Below are positions 10,911 to 19,287 of a stretch of DNA of 29,762 nucleotides, in pieces. The translations under genes were made by a program, and so were the position numbers. Under the pieces are notes generated by a model. It was not told where the DNA came from, made no database searches, and was given only the letters and a program-made list of their open reading frames with translations. Source of the stretch: Hypsibius dujardini. Its lineage: Eukaryota > Tardigrada > Eutardigrada > Parachela > Hypsibiidae. The stretch lies in contig LRSR01013026.1 of the NCBI GenBank assembly GCA_001579985.1, positions 1-29,762 on the forward strand, read 5' to 3'. Each line of letters begins with the position of its first letter. Position 1 is the stretch's first letter.

Positions 10911-10967
10911 TGGCAGCTCTGGCTGATCACTTAATAAAAAACAAGTGATCAGCCAGAGCTGTCAAGG
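10908..10967. repeat. 25-bp perfect-type hairpin at the edge of an R1 fragment
   Basis: CTTGGCAGCTCTGGCTGATC (within 10908-10932) is mirrored by 10943-10967 with one mismatch and a 10-base loop. The right arm is the start of a forward R1 fragment. The left arm is the same R1 sequence inverted, so two R1 pieces lie head to head. Confidence 0.8.
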
Positions 10968-11045
10968 AATGCGAATAGACCAATCACGGGATTTTTTTAT
11001 GTGCATGACCAAACATTTCGCTTGCTCCCTGATATCTTTTTCTGA
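10943..11045 (+). repeat. R1 repeat, truncated forward copy upstream of gene B
   Basis: It starts AAGTGATCAGCCAGAGCTGT, then jumps to GAATGCGAATAGACCAATCA and the CATTTCGCTTGCTC end block. About 70 internal bases present in the copies upstream of A and C are missing. Confidence 0.7.
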
Positions 11046-11224
11046 AACCCTATTATGACAGACCTTTTTTACACATTTAATTACACACTGACAAGCACAC
11101 TGTCGCTAATGCAATAAAATATATAGTATAGTAGTATATATCTTCGAAATGTATTGCACTTTCAAGTCACGAATTACATAGGCAATAAAAAAAATGTGTT
11201 TTAATAATATAAAAATCCAGATTC

Positions 11225-11830
11225 AGTGTGACGACTAACGATGTATACAGAGTAAAAGGGAATGGATGGCTTAGATCGTCGTTACACGTTATTTCTACCT
11301 TATCTCACAATCTCGAAAAATGAGATAATTCACAGGGTAAGATAAAGTTTCATGTATGAATGAGTTACGTTGGGTCTTCAATTCAATGCGAACCACAGAC
11401 CGAAGTGCAACAAAGGCGACGCAAGATACCGCGCACGTGAAGCAAGTCTGGGACACTTCAATGAGGTATGCGCATGCGGTAGTGAAATGTGTCATCATTG
11501 CAGAAACAGGATTGGCGATGGATGACGCACACGTACACTTTTCGACCCGCAGTGGTAGGCAGTACTGCCATTGTTGATTGTCCATAAAAGCTATTGACAT
11601 TTTACTTTCAACTTGAAACAAGATAAGATTATATCGCACCAGTCGAGTGATACCGAGACAAGAAGTCGTTTGTCGATAAGAGCATAAAGAAAAAGGAGTT
11701 GCAGATACTTGCATCAAAATTATTGGCAATTCTCGAAGTTTCACGCTGTATTAGCCATAAATTTCCGAGTCAGTATTCGCCCCTCCCCCTTCCAAGGTTC
11801 CCTTCATAGTCGATCGCTCCACTCCAAAAA
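11225..11830 (+). promoter_or_regulatory. Conserved 5' flank and promoter of gene B
   Basis: Aligned by eye with the flanks of A and C. The TATA position reads CATAAAG (11683-11689), a change expected to weaken it. TGCGCATGCG is kept at 11469-11478. Where A has CACGTG, B has CACGTA. The C-rich tract before the ATG reads CCCCTCCCCCTTCC, interrupted compared with the C10 of A. Confidence 0.6.
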
Positions 11831-13848
11831 ATGGATTGTTTCTTAGTTCTCGTTTTGACAGTCACATGCATGGTGACCCACGGTAGGTCAAACGATGAAA
11901 CATTTTGTCCTGGACTTTCTTGGATATAAATGTGAACTGTGCCGTGATATACTGTAAGTTAGTTTAAATGTTCAACAGCCTCGGCATTGTCCTGCTACCA
12001 GTGCCAGTACACTGACGGTGAAGCCGAGAGCGTTGCCAACCAGAAAAACTGCGCTGACACGTTCAACAGCCAAAATATCGCAACGGCAACGACGGTATCC
12101 GGCAAAAACTGTGTCTCCTGCGGAGCCATAAAGTCCACGTACAAGGGAAAAGGTAAGATAAGGCTAATCGCATAAACGTACGCGTTGTGCATTATAAGCC
12201 CAGAGTGACCCTATTCAAACAGTATGACGTGCTTTATAGCAGCAAGTTATGCTGCGCTCATAGTCCGTGTAAGACCGTGTCAGATCGCCAAAAGGCCAGT
12301 TGAAATGGATAAACTACGCCCCCTTAATCAAAAACGTTTTGAGTGGCCCGTTATGAAACGGTGCAACACCAAAACCTAGATTTTAATTTAAATTAAATTA
12401 AAATTTTTAATTTAATTTGCATGTAACACACGTAGGCTTTATTTCCATACTCTTACCCGCGGTGGTGTATATTTGCAGTCACCACAATACGGACATGTGT
12501 ACCAGATGGCATGCCCGGTGCACTTGCCGGCTGCAAAACTGATAACTGCAACAACGGGGCAGCCCGTGAATATCTTGCATCGCCATTACCTGCACCGGCA
12601 ACGGATCTCTCCTGCTACCAGTGTTCCTACGATGGGGACACCGCTGAGCATGCCTTCAACCAGAAAAACTGCGCCGATCCCTTCAAATCAGACGGAATCA
12701 ACAAGGTGGTCGCAATTATGGGCATGGCATGCGTAACCTGTACTAGCGGGAAATCTGTAGTCAATGGGAAAAGTAAGTTATAAGAGCACAAGGGATTCTA
12801 TCACTGTGATGGACGAGGGCTGGTTTTTAGCCACAACGCGGTCGTCAATCAATTGTGTAAAAAAACATTTCAAAAAAGGATGTCGAAACACGATTTCAGC
12901 GAGCAAGCGAAATGTTGAGCCGTGCGCGTCACAATCAAGGCCTGTGATTGGTCTATTCGCATTTTCCAATTGTTGACAGCTCTGCTGCTTTTCGCTCAGC
13001 CAAATGCGATCAGCGCATTTTAGAAATTCACTGATCGATTTTCCTTGACAGCTGCCGCTGATCACTTGTTCAAACTCGTTCATCAACACTTTTTTGATCC
13101 ATTTTTATGATTGATGGCAAACGTGACAAACGTGACAAACGCATTCCCGTTATTGATCTAGTCACACCTGTTCAGTGGCGCGCCGAGGGGGGGGGGCGGT
13201 GTTTTGTTGATCTAAAACCCCCCCTTGAAAGTAAAAAAAGTGCCCCAAGGGTCCCCCATTAGAGAAAAACACTATGATTGAGAGTTGTCATGCAATACTC
13301 CCCTTTACGTTCTATCGGAAATATTTCGATTACAATAAAAAACACCCCCCCCCTTAAACCAAAGCTCGGCGAGCCACTGCACCTGTTGATAGTTGCCTCT
13401 TTTTTGAGCGAAAGGACAGTTAACAGCAATGCAAGTTTACTGGAACATCTAGACGAGGTCTCGATTACTATACTGCCACTGTTTCTTACTTTTCATTACA
13501 TGTTTCTTTTCGCATTAGTTGAGCGACTTAACAATTAACAGGCGCTTATTAATTACAGACGTTACTTCGCGCGCATGTTTGGCGAATGACAATCCCACCG
13601 ATATTGGAGGATTGGAGACATGCAAGACTAACAACTGCAATGACGGTACTGCCCCTCTTGTCACCATACCGCCGCTGCCAGGTACTGGTCCCACAGTAGA
13701 AACAGTCAATGGAAGTACTGGTCTCACGGGAGCTACGGTCAATGGAGGTACTGTTCCTACGGAGGCAACAACGGTTGGTAGCGGCGGAAACGCCAAGGCG
13801 ACCGGTGTAACTGCCCTGGTACTGGGCGCCCTCTTTGTTTGCCTGTGA
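11831..13848 (+). CDS. Gene B: two-LU-domain GPI-anchored surface protein (269 aa)
   Basis: Exons are 11831-11882, 11979-12152, 12479-12772 and 13559-13848, all joined in phase 1 (810 nt). The signal peptide begins MDCFLVLVLTVTCM. Domain 1 spans C23-C99 and is three residues shorter than in A between its last cysteines (PDGMPGALAGCKTDNCN). Domain 2 spans C121-C200. Both have eight cysteines. The stalk has three 11-residue units of the TGLTGATVNGG type, then GGNAKATG and a hydrophobic tail ending ALFVCL, a GPI signal. The exon 3/4 junction creates N174-V-T, a possible N-glycosylation site not present in A or C. Intron 2 is short and lacks the part where A carries its MITE. Intron 3 holds an inverted R1 copy and a hAT-like MITE. 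Intact, hence probably functional; ligand unknown. Confidence 0.87.
12833..13164 (-). repeat. R1 repeat, inverted copy in intron 3 of gene B
   Basis: Reverse complement of the upstream R1 copies. It includes AGCGAGCAAGCGAAATGTTG and, farther on, GCTGATCACTTGTTCAAACTC. One end reads CGCGGTCGTCAATCAA. Intron 3 of gene C has R1 in the same place and orientation, while gene A intron 3 lacks it. B and C therefore share this insertion, or A lost it. Confidence 0.75.
13165..13387. mobile_element. hAT-like MITE (207 bp) with 8-bp target duplication
   Basis: The element spans 13173-13379. It starts CAGTGGCGCGCCGAG and ends CTCGGCGAGCCACTG, 15-bp inverted termini of the CAGTG..CACTG type usual for hAT elements. 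CACCTGTT is present on both sides (13165-13172 and 13380-13387), an 8-bp duplication as hAT transposases make. Gene C has a single ATACCTGTTGATAG at this place (about 18116), an empty site. The interior has G-rich and C-rich inverted stretches and no transposase. Confidence 0.93.
13684..13782 (+). repeat. 33-bp tandem repeat, three units, in the stalk of gene B
   Basis: Three in-frame 33-base units encode TGPTVETVNGS, TGLTGATVNGG and TVPTEATTVGS. The first and last match the first and last units of gene C's nine-unit array. The stretch is Thr/Gly-rich and suited to O-glycosylation. Confidence 0.9.
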
Positions 13849-14034
13849 AAATTCACTTACTTACAGTATACGGAGAATACGGAAAATGGGGCACAGTATT
13901 TATAATTTTTAACAAACACACGCTTAGTGAATGCTTAGTGATTTTTTGCCGTTTTTGCTTTGCCGTGCAGCAACAAATAAATTTGAAAATATGTATGTTT
14001 TCTGGTTGCTGTCGCAGCAGCTGTCAATTGAGGC

Positions 14035-14040
14035 AATAAA
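14035..14040 (+). terminator. Polyadenylation signal of gene B
   Basis: AATAAA lies 187 bases after the stop, in the context GGCAATAAATTTC, aligned with the signals of A and C. Confidence 0.6.
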
Positions 14041-14150
14041 TTTCTAGTCGTTAAATTAAAGGATCATTTACACATGGACTTCTGTATGTACCATAAACGA
14101 CGGCAGCAGTTGAGGTAAATACGACAAACTATCCTGCTACCAGGGACTCG

Positions 14151-14340
14151 TTTAAAATCCTTGCAAGTAGTAACCAGGACCGTGGGCAAATGGGCAAACT
14201 ACATTTTTCCAGAGTGAACCCAAAGATCGGCTTATTGTTCTCAATCATTTTGAATCCTATCAGGGTGTAGGGGTCTGACTTCCAAGGGCCCCCTCGGTTT
14301 CCAGACGTATTTCAAAAACTTTTTTCGATTACAGTTGAGG
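14151..14340 (+). repeat. R2-family fragment
   Basis: The order TCGTTT..AAATCCTT.CAAGT, then GGGCAAATGGGCAAA, ATCATTTTGAA, AGGGTGTAGGGGTCTGA and TTCCA repeats that of the left half of the R2 foldback in gene E intron 2 (22785-22985). Here only one arm is present. Confidence 0.65.
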
Positions 14341-14356
14341 TTTGTTAGAATTCAAT

Positions 14357-14603
14357 GCTTCATACATAACGTTCGATAAGCGTGATTTTTTGTCGGCCTT
14401 TACATTTGGAAACGGGATCTTGGACGTGAAGATTTCATGATCACTCATATGGGTTATAGCTGGATCAAGTTCCATAATAAGGGTCATCGTTACGTCTACG
14501 GGCACACATTTCCGACGTGGTCAAAGGTGTTTGGAGGATTAATTCCACTACTGAAGCTCCATTTTGTCAAGATCACATCAAAGTAGCATAACCAGAAACA
14601 TTA
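14357..14603 (+). repeat. Intergenic duplicate block X, copy 2
   Basis: 247 bases matching copy 1 at 9007-9253 in the same orientation and at the same length, downstream of gene B. Confidence 0.85.
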
Positions 14604-15229
14604 TTCAGTACAATAAGCAATCAAGATTGAGATTCCACGCAAGGAAAGGGTGTCAAATTGCTATTTGAGGTTGGAGGTGAAGAAGATAAGCATTTGTATT
14701 TTGTATTTATTTGAAAGCAGATAAACCCTTTTTGCGGGATCCCGAGATTTCGAATTCAGTGCCTGTAAAGAAACATGCTTTCTGTGTTTTTTTGCAGATC
14801 GCTCTGCAAGCCTACAATGGAAATGAGATCTCGTATCTCTTTCGTTTAACTTTCCCAAACTTCGCCACCTTACCGCTTTAGCTCGAATCTCGGTCTAATA
14901 TTTCAGCACTGTTGGTTTAATTTTTTTGCTTTCAGTTTGAATGTGGCCTGGGCGAATTTCCGTAAATTAATTGATCATTTCCATTGATCTATAAAAAGAC
15001 ACGCCAATGCAATTTTCGATTGGCTGAATTGCTGAAAAAATAGGGTGGAACCAGGGTGGAAACCAGCCAGGTTAACCAGTGCCCTATACAGCCTGGAAGT
15101 CACGGAACAGTCCAGTCTCTTCACTCAGCCGTTTTGACTAGATTCCAGTCTCTTTTAACATACTCAAAACAAGCTGTATCCAGGCAGAAACCAGTCAAGA
15201 ATTATCCGTAGGGTGGTCCGGATTAATTA
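14604..15229. other. Intergenic stretch with no gene
   Basis: No supported coding region. The open frame at minus 14661-14858 matches nothing recognised. Between 15045 and 15200 the motif AACCAG or GAAACCAG recurs irregularly, which may be a decayed simple repeat. Confidence 0.4.
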
Positions 15230-15340
15230 ATATAAATGCACATACGTACCTGTTGATCACCCATTCCAATGTGCTTAGAAACACACAAATACATACAGGA
15301 GAAAAACAATCAATCAGCGGCAGCAGACATTGCTTGGCAG
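15230..15340 (+). repeat. Intergenic duplicate block Y, copy 2
   Basis: It matches copy 1 at 10800-10910 in the same orientation and lies upstream of the forward R1 copy of gene C. Confidence 0.75.
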
Positions 15341-15482
15341 TCCCATTACTCCAAAAACATATTTGTGGTACCAATGCACCTAAACAGAGTTGAGCCTAAA
15401 CCCCAGTAACGTGGCAGGAAAAGGGAAACGACGGTTCGCATGTTCGTCATAGCATAATATTTAGGTTGTAATAATAGCAAAA

Positions 15483-15735
15483 GTGCGGTCGTCAACCGTT
15501 ACCATCAATCAACGAAATGTGTCAACAAAGCTTTGATGAACGAGTTTGAATAAGTGATCAGCCAGAGCTGTCAAGGAAAATTGATCAGTGAATTTCGGAA
15601 ATTCGTTGATCGCATTTGGCTGATCGGCAAGGCAGCCGAGCTGCCAAGGATCGAAAATGCAAATAGAACAATCACAGGCCTTAGTTTTGACGCGCACGGC
15701 CCAACATTTTGCTTGCTCGCTGAAACATTCTTTGG
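15483..15735 (+). repeat. R1 repeat, forward copy upstream of gene C
   Basis: The longest forward copy. It starts near GTGCGGTCGTCAACCGTTAC and carries TGATCAGCCAGAGCTGTCAA at about 15555 and CAACATTTTGCTTGCTCGCT at about 15702. It accounts for the open frames called on both strands here. Confidence 0.75.
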
Positions 15736-15777
15736 ATATCCTTTTCTGATTCTGGTTTCGAAACTTATCCATTTTTT

Positions 15778-15851
15778 ATAATTATTTCATTATTAATGAT
15801 GATTTAAAAAAATGGAAATAATGAAATAATTATTTTTAAATCATCATTAAT
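15778..15851. repeat. Two interlocking AT-rich inverted repeats
   Basis: Arm a (15778-15794, ATAATTATTTCATTATT) is mirrored at 15817-15833. Arm b (15792-15810, ATTAATGATGATTTAAAAA) is mirrored at 15833-15851. Both are perfect, and they alternate a, b, a', b', so the two hairpins exclude each other unless a pseudoknot or slipped form occurs. Confidence 0.9.
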
Positions 15852-15939
15852 ATTGAACTAATTTAAAAAAAATGGAGACGTTTTGAAATCCACCCCTGAA
15901 AATTGTCTTAAGCGAGGGAACGCGTTAAGCTTAATTTAC

Positions 15940-16505
15940 TTCGTTTGACGTCATTTCTGCCTAAACTCACAATGTCGAAACATGAGATAATTCAATAATT
16001 AACAGGAGAAGATTAAGCTTCACGTATGGATGAGTTTGGTTGGGTTCCCATTGACAATGCGTACCATGGACGCGAGTGTAACTAATTTGACGCAAGATAT
16101 CGTGCGCGTGAAACAAGACTGAGGCACTTCATTCAAGTATGCGAATGCGGTAGTGAAATAATCAGAATGTGTCATTACAGCAAAAATTAGCTTGGCGCTG
16201 GATGACACAAGCACACACTTTTCGACCAGCAGTGGGAGGCAGTATTGCTATTGTTAATTGTCTTAAGTCGATAAAGTCATGGACATTTTTCATTCAACTT
16301 GATATAAGGTTATCTCGTACCAGTCAAGTGATACCGAGACAAGAAGTCGTTTTCGATCAATCTATAAAGAAAAAGGAGTTGCAGGTAACTGCATCAAAAC
16401 CATTGGCAGTTCTCGAAGCCACACGCGGTATTAGCCATAATTTCCGAATCATATTCGCTCCTCTTCAAGGGTTCCCTTCAAAGTCAATCACTCCACTCCA
16501 GAAAT
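15940..16505 (+). promoter_or_regulatory. Conserved 5' flank and promoter of gene C
   Basis: Homologous to the flanks of A and B. TATAAAG at 16363-16369 is followed by AAAAAGGAGTTGCAG. The TGCGCATGCG motif of A and B has changed to TGCGAATGCG (16140-16149). The C-rich leader tract of A is reduced to CTCCTCTTC. Confidence 0.6.
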
Positions 16506-18785
16506 ATGGGTCGTTTTCTAGTTCTCGCTTTGACAGTCACATGCATGGTGGCCTACGGTAGGTCAAATGATGAAACATTTTGTCCTGGATTTTCCTGGAT
16601 AAAAATACGAACGGTGCCATGATATTCTGCGCGTGTGTTTGCGTGTTCAACAGCCTCGGCATTGTCTTGCTATCAGTGCCAGTACACTGACGGTGAAGCC
16701 GAGAGCGTCGCCAACCAGAAAAACTGCGCTGACACGTTCAACAGTCAAAATATCGCGACGTCAACGACGGTATCCGGCATGGACTGTGCCTCCTGCGTAG
16801 CCATAAAGTCCACGTACAAGGGGAAAGGTAAGTTAAGGCTAATCATATAAACGTAAGCGTCATGCGACGAGTGATAAAGACTTAATTCAAACAATATTAC
16901 GTTCTTAATAGCAGCGAGTTATGCTACGTTTATAGTCCGTGTCAGATTGTCAGAAAGACACTTGAGATTAGTAAACTCCGCCCCTTTGCCAGAACGACTG
17001 TGTACATCTTTCCAACATTGTCAGAAGAACCCTCAAGAACAGTATTATTTTGGGGCGTGGCCTGGCAAGAATCGTCTAATATGCCAAAGCAGACGATCTG
17101 ACACTTTTTGGTCTGGCATTTGGCACGGACTATGAACGTAACATTAAATTAAGTTTTGAGCGGCCGTCATGAAACGGTGCAACACCAAAACCTAGAGATC
17201 CGCACATTAAACCAGCATAGCCCGAAGACAAACGATTCTGTAGATTTTCACTTTTAACTTTACATACATGGCCACAATTGGCGCAGGCACGGACATTTGA
17301 CAAGGAAATTTTTGCACCGTAAATTTTATGAATGAAAAATGATAATTTTTTAATAACAAAGAATTTAATATTGAATGTGTAATATAATGTGCATGTAACA
17401 CATGTTGGCTACATTCACATACTCTTACCTGTGGTGGTGCACATTTGCAGTCACCACAATGCGAACATGTCGACCGGATGGCGTTTCGAGCAGTCCGGGT
17501 GTACCTGTCGGCTGCACAACCGATAACTGCAACAACGGAACAGCCTCTGAATATCCTGTATCGCAATTACCTGCACCGGCAACGGATCTCTCTTGCTACC
17601 AATGTGCCTACGATGGAGACATCGCTGAGCATGCCTTTAACCAGAGAAACTGCGCCGATCCCTTCAAACCAGAGGGAATCAACAAGATAATTGCAATCGG
17701 GGGCATGGGATGCGTAACCTGTATTAACGGGAAAGCTATAGTCAATGGGAAAAGTAAGTAGTAGAAGCACAAGGGACTCTATCTTTGTAATTGACATGGG
17801 CATGTTAGTAGCGACAGCGCGGCCGTCAATGAAATGTGTAAGAAAGCTTGTTAAAAGAGGCTTTCAAAACACAATTTCAGCGAAATATTGAGCCGTGCGC
17901 GTTAAAACCAAGGCATGTGATTGGTCTATTCGAATTTTTCGATTGTTTTTAGCTTAGCTGCCTTACCGGTCAGCCAAATGCATCAGCATATTTCCGAAGT
18001 TCATTGATCGATTCTCCTTGATGGCTCCGGCTGATCATTTGTTCAAACTCGTTCATCAAAACTTTTTTGATTGATGACAAGCGTCGGCAGGCGCACTCCC
18101 GCTGTTGATCGAGTCATACCTGTTGATAGTTGCCTCTGTTTCGGGCGAAAAGACAGTTAGCAGCAATGCAAGTTTACTGCAACATCTAGGCGAAGTCTCG
18201 ATCACTGTACTTGCACTGCTTCTGACTTTCATTATGTTTCGTTTCATTTTGTATCAAGTGAGCGACTTAACAATTAACACACACATACGAATTACAGCGG
18301 TCACTCAGCGCACATGTATGCCGTTTGACATTCCCGCCGGTATTGGAGGATTGGAGACATGCATGACTAACAACTGCAATGGTGGTACTGCCCCTCTTGT
18401 CACCATACCGCCGCTACCAGGTACTGGTCCCACAGTAGAAACAGTCAATGGAATTACTGGTCTCACGGTACCAACAATCAGTGAAAGTACTGGTCTCACG
18501 GGAGCTACGGTCAATGGAGGTACTGGTACTAGGGTAACTGCAATCAGTGAAAGTACTGGTTCCACGGGGGCTACGGTCAATGGAGATACTGCTCGCACGG
18601 TACAAACAGTCAATGAAAGTACTGGTCCCACGGTAACTACAGTCAGTGGAAGTACTGGTGCCACGGTACCAGCAGTCAATGGAAGTACTAGTCCCACGAG
18701 AGCAACAACGGTCGGTACCGGCGGAAGCGCCAAGGCGGCCGGTGTGACTGCCCTGGTACTGGGCGCCCTCTTCGTTTGCCTATGA
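16506..18785 (+). CDS. Gene C: two-LU-domain GPI-anchored protein with long repeat stalk (338 aa)
   Basis: Exons are 16506-16557, 16654-16827, 17451-17753 and 18298-18785, joined in phase 1 (1017 nt). The signal peptide (MGRFLVLALTVTCMVAY) is almost that of A. Domain 1 spans C23-C102; domain 2 starts at about C124 and ends at C203. Each has eight cysteines with CADTF or CADPF and a final CN. The stalk (219-317) is nine 11-residue repeats rich in Thr, Ser and Gly, with possible N-glycosylation sites (NES, NGS). The tail GGSAKAAG..ALFVCL is a GPI signal. The long stalk should hold the LU domains farther from the membrane than in A or B. Intron 3 has an inverted R1 copy. Exon 4's frame stays open upstream to about 18105, but only the acceptor at 18297 fits the paralogues. 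Confidence 0.87.
17812..18118 (-). repeat. R1 repeat, inverted copy in intron 3 of gene C
   Basis: Same site and orientation as in gene B. One end reads GCGGCCGTCAATGAAATGTG and the other GCGCACTCCCGCTGTTGATC. Compared with the uninterrupted TGATTGATAG of gene A (about 7160), TTGA lies at both outer edges and may be a target duplication. Confidence 0.7.
18423..18719 (+). repeat. 33-bp tandem repeat, nine units, in the stalk of gene C
   Basis: Nine contiguous in-frame 33-base units encode 11-residue repeats such as TGLTVPTISES, TGLTGATVNGG and TGATVPAVNGS. Alternating VNG-type and SES-type endings in the first half suggest that a two-unit (66-bp) block was also duplicated. Gene B has three units and gene A one partial unit. 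Confidence 0.92.
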
Positions 18786-19188
18786 AAACTCATTTACTAA
18801 TGATGTACGGAGAATGCGGCACAGTATTTACAATTGTACACAACCACCTGCTCAGTGATTGCGTATTTTGATTTTTGCTGTTTTTGCCTTGCCCTGCAAC
18901 AACAAATATATTCGAATATATTTATGTATTTCTAGTTGCTGTCATAATTGTCAATTGAAGCAATAAATTCCTGGTTTTTAAATTAAAGGGTCATTTACAC
19001 ATGGACTTCTGTATGTACCATAAACGACGGCAGCAGTTGAGGCTGTGTAAATGGGGCTGACTGTACAACTGGTGTCATTGTTATCGTTAAAATTGCACAC
19101 CGCGGTTACAGTACATTGATATTGTCTTAAGCTGAGACCGTAATAAGCCAATTTCATATCCGAATATTCGCAATGGTGCATTATGGGT
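18786..19188. other. 3' flank of gene C and 5' flank of gene D
   Basis: Homology with the 3' flanks of A and B continues to about 19045. After that the sequence is unique and becomes the promoter of D. No gene lies in between. Confidence 0.5.
18962..18967 (+). terminator. Polyadenylation signal of gene C
   Basis: AATAAA lies 177 bases after the stop, aligned with the signals of A and B. Confidence 0.6.
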
Positions 19189-19198
19189 TATATAAAAA
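19189..19198 (+). promoter_or_regulatory. TATA box of gene D
   Basis: TATATAAAAA lies 99 bases before the ATG. GTCCAGTCC about 34 bases downstream (near 19225) resembles an initiator and would give a 5' leader of about 63 bases. Confidence 0.55.
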
Positions 19199-19287
19199 GC
19201 GAAGCCTAAATTGCAGCACTGTCCAGTCCTTTGCGTTTTCACTGCGTTTCCAGAATCAATTCCAGACAACTCCGCCCTTACAGAGAC

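Larger units (their letters stand above)
13849..14356. other. 3' flank of gene B
   Basis: The 3' region up to about 14140 is homologous to those of A and C. An R2-family fragment (14151-14340) follows. The open frame at 13839-14039 overlaps the stop region and is not supported. Confidence 0.5.

Noticed and set aside
11295-11744. 149-residue open frame on the minus strand upstream of gene B, with counterparts upstream of A (5130-5330) and C (16020-16214)
   Set aside because: The similarity follows from duplication of the promoter flank. The frames differ in length and start, have no known domain, and overlap the TATA region.
18105-18297. Upstream open extension of gene C exon 4 with a hydrophobic LALLLTFIMFRFIL stretch, possibly an alternative first exon
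   Set aside because: Homologous sequence in B is out of frame or interrupted, and the acceptor at 18297 with phase 1 matches all paralogues. It is better read as intron including the polypyrimidine tract.
5632-18785. Interpretation as three-finger venom toxins
   Set aside because: The fold is related, but the genes encode two domains, a glycosylation-prone stalk and a GPI tail, which fits membrane-bound Ly6/uPAR proteins rather than secreted toxins.
18305-18793. 162-residue minus-strand open frame
   Set aside because: It is the antisense of the repeat-rich exon 4 of gene C. The 33-bp period keeps several frames open.
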